Positions 14,373 to 18,543 of a DNA stretch of 18,543 nt are shown here, in pieces. The stretch's first letter is position 1, and each line of letters begins with the position of its first letter. The stretch comes from JADFUS01 sp036653215 (GTDB lineage: Bacteria > Bacteroidota > Bacteroidia > Bacteroidales > Rikenellaceae). A model generated the notes under the pieces. The model was given only the letters and a program-made list of their open reading frames with translations, had not been told where the DNA came from and ran no database searches. The stretch covers positions 1 through 18,543 of the forward strand of contig JAVVUK010000028.1 in assembly GCA_036653215.1 (NCBI GenBank). The letters run 5' to 3'. A program made the translations under genes and the position numbers.

Positions 14373-14410
14373 AAAAAAGAGACTGCATATTTTATGTGGT
14401 CTCTTTTTTT
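14373..14410 (+). terminator. Intrinsic terminator after L31
   Basis: The left arm AAAAAAGAGAC (14373-14383) pairs with GTCTCTTTTTT (14399-14409). The stem continues inward through TGCATA and TATGTG with two G-U pairs, for 17 bp and a 3-nt loop. Seven T follow the GC part. Confidence 0.9.
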
Positions 14411-14415
14411 ATGCG

Positions 14416-14423
14416 TACATTTG
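14416..14423 (+). promoter_or_regulatory. -7 box of the manC unit
   Basis: TACATTTG fits TAnnTTTG; RNA would start near 14430, about 25 nt before the manC ATG. No clear TTG is found about 20 bp upstream, where the L31 terminator lies. Confidence 0.55.
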
Positions 14424-14454
14424 TTGAAATATATAAAATATAAATAATTTTAAT

Positions 14455-15522
14455 ATGAAAGCGGAAAACATATATTGTGTCATAATGGCAGGAGGGGTAG
14501 GAAGTCGTTTTTGGCCTCTGAGCACTGAGCAAAAGCCAAAACAATTTATTGATGTTTTAGGATTAGGAAAGACTTTTATACGTCAGACATACGAGAGGTT
14601 TGCCAATATTGTCCCTAAGGCGAATTTTATCGTAATGACAAATTCATCGTATAAAAATCTTGTCTTAGAAGAACTTCCGGAACTTAATGAGTCTCAGGTG
14701 CTTTGCGAACCGGTACGTCGTAATACCGCTCCTTGCATCGCTTATGCCGCTTATCATATTCACGCTATAAATCCAAATGGGGTGATGGTTGTTACTCCTT
14801 CGGATCACCTTGTTTTAGATACAATCACCTTTGCTGATGTTATAAATAAAACCCTGTCTTTTGTCTCTGAAAATGAGGCTTTGATGACCATAGGTCTTAA
14901 GCCCTCACGTCCCGAAACAGGCTATGGGTATATCCAAACTCTAAGTCAACTTCAATTAGGCGAGATCTCTAAGGTTAAGAGCTTCACGGAAAAGCCTAAT
15001 ATCGAATTGGCTAAGGTGTTTATGGATAGTGGTGAGTTTCTGTGGAACTCAGGTATCTTTATGTGGAGCTGCGACTCGATCTTAAAAGCAATAACAAAAC
15101 ATCTTTCCGACATAGACGCTATATTTTCTGAGGGTAAAGAAGCCTTTGGTACAGACAAGGAAAATGCGTTTATAGAAAAGGCTTTTTCAACGTGTGTAGG
15201 CATATCTATCGACTATGGAATTATGGAAAAGGCGGATAACGTATATGTATGTAGTGCCGACTTCGGATGGTCAGACATAGGAACGTGGGGCTCTCTATAT
15301 GAATATTCTCAAAAAGATAATAGTAAAAATAGTGTCGTTGGTGAAAAGATAGTTTGTAATAACGTATCTAACACCATAATACGTATAGATCCGAAGAAAA
15401 CAGCTATCATAGACGGTTTAGATAATCATATCGTTATTTGTGAAGGTGACAAGCTTCTTATCTGCTCTAAAGACAGAGAACAGAGTATAAAAAGCTACCT
15501 TGATGAGATAAATAGACCTTAA
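14455..15522 (+). CDS. manC: Mannose-1-phosphate guanylyltransferase
   Basis: This cytoplasmic enzyme makes GDP-mannose from mannose-1-phosphate and GTP, feeding mannose and fucose into capsule, lipopolysaccharide and glycoprotein glycans. It has 355 aa, the guanylyltransferase domain alone, without the C-terminal phosphomannose isomerase cupin of bifunctional ManC/AlgA proteins. Motifs are the GTP-binding MAGGVGSRFWPLS (11-23) with KPKQF (27-31), EPVRRNTAPCIAYAA (85-99), PSDH (115-118), RPETGYGYI (152-160), the active-site FTEKP (177-181), WNSGIF (197-202) and ADFGWSDIGTW. The following gene starts 14 bp after the stop, so they are probably co-transcribed. No other GDP-mannose genes (gmd, fcl, pmm) are in the window. 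Confidence 0.95.
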   Translation: MKAENIYCVIMAGGVGSRFWPLSTEQKPKQFIDVLGLGKTFIRQTYERFANIVPKANFIVMTNSSYKNLVLEELPELNESQVLCEPVRRNTAPCIAYAAYHIHAINPNGVMVVTPSDHLVLDTITFADVINKTLSFVSENEALMTIGLKPSRPETGYGYIQTLSQLQLGEISKVKSFTEKPNIELAKVFMDSGEFLWNSGIFMWSCDSILKAITKHLSDIDAIFSEGKEAFGTDKENAFIEKAFSTCVGISIDYGIMEKADNVYVCSADFGWSDIGTWGSLYEYSQKDNSKNSVVGEKIVCNNVSNTIIRIDPKKTAIIDGLDNHIVICEGDKLLICSKDREQSIKSYLDEINRP

Positions 15523-15536
15523 TACGTAACATAACT

Positions 15537-16610
15537 ATGAAATATCTTCTTATCATATTACTCTTTGTCGGTGGGTGTGCAGGACGTGGCAGGCAAAACG
15601 CTGTGTCACCTCAAACTACAAAAGAGGAGGTGGCAGACATCAATGTGCGTATCAATACGTTACTGAAAAAAAACTATACTCAGGGGGATGCTGTTATTGT
15701 TGGTTATGAGGCTTCCGAGAGGATAGACTCTGCAAATGTAGAATCTTCCGATAAAAGCCTGGTCATATCTCCAATAAAAGGAGGTAAAGGGTGGTCTATA
15801 AAAACATCTGACAAATCGAAAGTCGGAGATGTCCCCTATAAATTTAACTTTTATATCGGTGGTAAATCATACAGCCGATCTTCTACATATCACCTCTTGC
15901 CATTATCGGCTCCTAAGAACTATAATGCTGTCATAGACGAGGTTATGACAATCAAAAATTACTTCTTACAAGGCTTGGAGATAGTCGGAGATACCTTGTT
16001 TGTAAGCAGTGGCAGCTATGGTAAGTCGTTCGTGGAATTTATGAAATTCCCATCTAAAAAAGTGTTGAAAGTTCAAGATGTAGATAAAAAATATTTTGGT
16101 GAGGGACTTACTGTCTTACATAATAAAATATATGTCCTTACATGGGAGAATAGGCGTTGTATAGTCTATGATCGTAATACCTTAAAGCAGATAAAAGAGA
16201 TAGAATATCCTTATGCCGAAGGGTGGGGTTTGACAAACGATGGGCAGTTTTTATATATGAGCGACGGCACAAAATATATCTATAAATTAGACCCTGAGAC
16301 CTTGAAAGAGGTAGACCGTATTGAAGTGACTGGCAAAAGTGGAACTGTGGAATATCTAAACGAGTTAGAATGGATAGACGGTGAGATATGGGCTAATGTA
16401 TTCACATATAACTATATCCTTAGAATAGACCCTACAACAGGAGCTGTGAAAGGCATAGTGCGTTGCAACGACTTGGTAGACAATGTGACAATAGGAAGTG
16501 CCGAAGATTTCTTAAACGGAATAGCCCTTGACAAAAGAAACAACAAACTATACCTGTCTGGTAAAAATTGGAAGAAATTATTTAAAGTCTCAATTAAGGA
16601 AGTGTTATAA
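15537..16610 (+). CDS. Glutaminyl-peptide cyclotransferase (type I, beta-propeller), lipoprotein
   Basis: This enzyme cyclises N-terminal Gln of exported proteins to pyroglutamate. It has 357 aa. The signal peptide ends VGGC (Cys14); the next residues (AGRGR) are basic rather than acidic, so it should stay facing the periplasm. Residues about 30-125 form an extra beta-rich N-terminal domain absent from the simple plant-type enzyme. From about 140 the five-bladed propeller motifs appear in order: LQGLEI (144-149), SGSYGKS (158-164), FGEGLT (187-192), EGWGLT (228-233), SDG (242-244), LNELEWIDGEIWANV (274-288), LNGIA (326-330) and SGKNW (341-345). The conserved glutamates in these motifs are all present. 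It follows manC after 14 bp. A cyclase of the other (zinc, animal) type is essential in Porphyromonas, and this gene may fill the same role. Confidence 0.88.
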   Translation: MKYLLIILLFVGGCAGRGRQNAVSPQTTKEEVADINVRINTLLKKNYTQGDAVIVGYEASERIDSANVESSDKSLVISPIKGGKGWSIKTSDKSKVGDVPYKFNFYIGGKSYSRSSTYHLLPLSAPKNYNAVIDEVMTIKNYFLQGLEIVGDTLFVSSGSYGKSFVEFMKFPSKKVLKVQDVDKKYFGEGLTVLHNKIYVLTWENRRCIVYDRNTLKQIKEIEYPYAEGWGLTNDGQFLYMSDGTKYIYKLDPETLKEVDRIEVTGKSGTVEYLNELEWIDGEIWANVFTYNYILRIDPTTGAVKGIVRCNDLVDNVTIGSAEDFLNGIALDKRNNKLYLSGKNWKKLFKVSIKEVL

Positions 16611-16669
16611 AAAGGGATAATAACATTACTTGATTTTTAAATGCTATTTACTGTTTTAAAATTAACTTA

Positions 16670-16699
16670 TATTTCAATATACGGTTGTATAATGAAATA
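16670..16699. promoter_or_regulatory. 30-bp near-perfect dyad upstream of the P5C dehydrogenase gene
   Basis: The arms TATTTCA-A-TATAC (16670-16682) and GTATA-A-TGAAATA (16687-16699) are complementary except for one A/A mismatch, around a GGTT centre. No T-run follows on either strand, so it does not look like a simple terminator. It lies 60 bp after the cyclase stop and about 55 bp upstream of the next promoter. It may be an operator or a transcript-end structure. Confidence 0.4.
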
Positions 16700-16755
16700 C
16701 AAATCGCTTATAACATTAGAATTGTGTTTTTTGAATAAAAAAAGTATTAAAAAAT

Positions 16756-16785
16756 TTTGTAATGGGGTAAAATATTACTATTTTG
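16756..16785 (+). promoter_or_regulatory. Promoter of the P5C dehydrogenase gene
   Basis: TTTG (16756-16759), a 19-bp spacer and TATTTTG (16779-16785) form a slightly short variant of the -7 box (one base fewer between TA and TTTG). RNA would start near 16791, about 37 nt before the ATG. Confidence 0.55.
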
Positions 16786-16827
16786 CAACCCTAAATCAAA
16801 AAAACAACATATAAATATTATTAAATT

Positions 16828-18462
16828 ATGTCAAACGGTATTACTAAGTTACCACAGATGGGTAACGAACCAATTAAAAGTTATGCTCCGGGCTCTAAGG
16901 AGCGTATTTCTCTTCAGGCGAAGCTAAAAGAGCTCCGTTCTAAAGAAGTAGATCTTCCAATGATTATTGGTGGTAAAGAGGTTAGAACAAATAAATATTG
17001 CGATATACGTCCTCCACACGACCATAAACACCTGCTTGGTCGTTACCATATGGGTAGTAAACAAAACCTTCAAGATGCTATTGACGCTGCTATGGCGGCG
17101 AAGCCAGCATGGGAAAATATGCCATGGGAGTCTAGAGCTGCTATATTCTTAAAAGCAGCAGACCTTATAACAAAAAAATATCGTGACCTCATGAATGCGG
17201 TTACCATGCTCGGTCAGTCTAAAAATGCTTTCCAAGCGGAGATAGACTCTGCTTGTGAGTTATCAGACTTCTATCGTTTCAACGTGAAAAACATGGCGGA
17301 CATATATGCTATGCAACCTGCTTCTTCAGATGGTGTTTGGAATAAGACAGATTGGCGTCCTTTAGAAGGGTTCGTTTTTGCTCTTACCCCATTCAACTTT
17401 ACAGCTATTGCCGGTAACCTTCCTGGTGCTCCAGCAATAATGGGTAACGTATGTGTGTGGAAGCCTTCTCGTACAGCCGTATATTCTGCATATACAATAA
17501 TGCAAATTCTTAAAGAGGCCGGTCTTCCAGACGGGGTCATAAATCTTGTATATTGCAGTGGTGGTGATGCTTCTGATGTTATTTTCAAAAGCAAGCATTT
17601 TGCAGGGATCCACTTCACAGGTTCGACAGGCGTGTTTAACACTATATGGAATAATATAGCAACTAACATATCTACATATGTGTCATATCCTCGTATCGTG
17701 GGTGAGACTGGTGGTAAAGACTATATCTTAGCTGATGGAACCGCAAATCCTCTTCAAGTGGCTACCGCCATTGTGCGTGGTGCTTTTGAATATCAAGGAC
17801 AAAAATGTTCTGCCGCTTCACGTGCTTACATATCTTCAAAAATATGGCCTACAGTACGTAAAAAGGTAGAAGAAGACCTTGCTAAGATAAAAATGGGAGG
17901 CGTGGAAGATTTTACCAATTTCATAAACGCTGTGATAGATGAGGCTTCATTTAATAACATAGTAGGTTACATCGAAGGAGCAAAAAGTTCTAAAGATGCT
18001 GAGGTCATAATAGGTGGTGAATATGATAAGAGCGTGGGCTATTTCATACGCCCTACCGTGATCCTTGCTAAAGATCCTCGTTACGTATCTATGAGAGAAG
18101 AGATCTTCGGACCCGTAATCACAATATATGTGTATGACGATAAAGATATAGACAGCCTATTAGACATTATGGATGAAACTTCTGTATATGCTCTTACTGG
18201 TGCTATAATCTCTGCTGATAGAAGCATGATAGACAAATACTCAAAACGTCTTCGTAATACCGCAGGAAACTTCTATATAAACGATAAACCAACAGGGGCT
18301 GTGGTAAATCAACAACCTTTCGGTGGTGCTCGTGCTTCAGGAACAAACGACAAAGCAGGCTCTTTCCTTAACCTCCTTCGTTGGACATCACCTCAAACAA
18401 TAAAAGAGACCTTTATAGCAGCGGAAGAGTATATGTATCCAAACTTCCTTGCCGATAAATAA
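16828..18462 (+). CDS. 1-pyrroline-5-carboxylate (L-glutamate gamma-semialdehyde) dehydrogenase
   Basis: This NAD+-dependent aldehyde dehydrogenase oxidises glutamate semialdehyde to glutamate, the last step of proline and of arginine/ornithine degradation. It has 544 aa, the length of the stand-alone ALDH4 group also found in mitochondria. Motifs are GFVFALTPFNFTAIAGNL (Asn190, oxyanion hole), WKPSRTA, FTGSTG, VGETGGK (general base Glu293) and EYQGQKCSA (catalytic Cys327); the Glu-to-Cys spacing of 34 equals that of human ALDH4A1. REEIFGPV and the C-terminal PFGGARASGTNDKAG complete the family pattern. No proline dehydrogenase domain or gene is adjacent. It has its own promoter and a possible terminator at the window edge. 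The usual names are pruA or rocA; I leave the symbol open because both are used for this type. Confidence 0.95.
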   Translation: MSNGITKLPQMGNEPIKSYAPGSKERISLQAKLKELRSKEVDLPMIIGGKEVRTNKYCDIRPPHDHKHLLGRYHMGSKQNLQDAIDAAMAAKPAWENMPWESRAAIFLKAADLITKKYRDLMNAVTMLGQSKNAFQAEIDSACELSDFYRFNVKNMADIYAMQPASSDGVWNKTDWRPLEGFVFALTPFNFTAIAGNLPGAPAIMGNVCVWKPSRTAVYSAYTIMQILKEAGLPDGVINLVYCSGGDASDVIFKSKHFAGIHFTGSTGVFNTIWNNIATNISTYVSYPRIVGETGGKDYILADGTANPLQVATAIVRGAFEYQGQKCSAASRAYISSKIWPTVRKKVEEDLAKIKMGGVEDFTNFINAVIDEASFNNIVGYIEGAKSSKDAEVIIGGEYDKSVGYFIRPTVILAKDPRYVSMREEIFGPVITIYVYDDKDIDSLLDIMDETSVYALTGAIISADRSMIDKYSKRLRNTAGNFYINDKPTGAVVNQQPFGGARASGTNDKAGSFLNLLRWTSPQTIKETFIAAEEYMYPNFLADK

Positions 18463-18501
18463 GACATTCTAAACAGTGTCTTACATCGTTGCCCGTCAGA
18501 T

Positions 18502-18542
18502 AAAAAAATACTCACGTACTAAATGTACGCTCCGTTTTTTTT
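18502..18542 (+). terminator. Possible terminator after the P5C dehydrogenase gene
   Basis: CGTAC (18515-18519) pairs with GTACG (18525-18529) around TAAAT. A run of seven A (18502-18508) upstream and eight T (18535-18542) downstream can extend the stem with an internal loop. It is close to the window end, so the downstream context is missing. Confidence 0.5.
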
Positions 18543-18543
18543 A

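Noticed and set aside
17271..17669. 132-codon minus-strand frame inside the P5C dehydrogenase gene
   Set aside because: It is antisense to highly conserved dehydrogenase motifs and has no start context or domain of its own.
1..18543. Mobile elements, CRISPR arrays, tRNA genes, toxin-antitoxin or defence systems
   Set aside because: No direct-repeat arrays, terminal inverted repeats, transposase or recombinase motifs, cloverleaf sequences or defence-type domains were seen; every large frame has a housekeeping or envelope assignment except the lipoprotein at 8771-9301.

Overview
The window looks like an ordinary chromosomal segment of an AT-rich member of the Bacteroidota, most likely order Bacteroidales. 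The evidence is Bacteroidota-type promoters (-7 box TAnnTTTG, often with TTG or TTTG about 19-21 bp upstream), no Shine-Dalgarno sequences, many lipoproteins with short lipoboxes, a NigD-like lipoprotein, pappalysin-family (M43) lipoproteins and a zinc-free L31 protein. I see no tRNA, rRNA, CRISPR array, transposase, integrase or phage gene. Genus cannot be fixed from the sequence alone.

Layout. (1) 1-734: 3' part of a dihydrolipoyl dehydrogenase gene, closed by a terminator. (2) 962-3408: two tandem paralogous M43 metalloprotease lipoproteins, each with its own promoter and terminator. (3) 3494-7313, minus strand: nadC, a dipeptidyl peptidase IV and a NigD-like lipoprotein, probably one operon read from a promoter just upstream of nadC. 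(4) 7314-7625: a 312-bp divergent intergenic region with a strong promoter whose spacer carries a CRP/FNR-like dyad. It drives (5) 7626-8711, a FabK/nitronate-monooxygenase-like flavoprotein. (6) 8771-9301, minus: an unrecognised lipoprotein. (7) 9438-13932: a tightly packed oxyR - trxB - degenerate LytM/M23 protein - uvrC cluster. (8) 14097-14360: ribosomal protein L31 type B, with a leader of about 115 nt. (9) 14455-16610: manC, then a lipoprotein glutaminyl cyclase. (10) 16828-18462: 1-pyrroline-5-carboxylate dehydrogenase.

How the genes fit together. Protein and peptide processing recurs: two predicted surface proteases, DPP IV, glutaminyl cyclase, and an enzyme that turns proline or arginine carbon into glutamate. 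The two Sec-secreted, non-lipidated proteins in the window (DPP IV and the LytM-like protein) both have Gln immediately after the predicted signal-peptidase cut, which makes them natural substrates for the cyclase encoded in the same window. OxyR (both redox cysteines present) heads an operon with thioredoxin reductase and with UvrC, which carries the four-cysteine iron-sulfur motif. This suggests a combined oxidative-stress and repair unit.

I found no obviously new defence or mobile system. The most interesting items are the M43 pair (Asn or Asp replacing the metzincin glycine, conserved propeptide cysteine, surface-export signal), the metal-ligand-free LytM protein inside the OxyR operon, the FNR-like dyad within the nitronate-monooxygenase promoter, and two orphan dyads or leaders (16670-16699 and 13981-14096).
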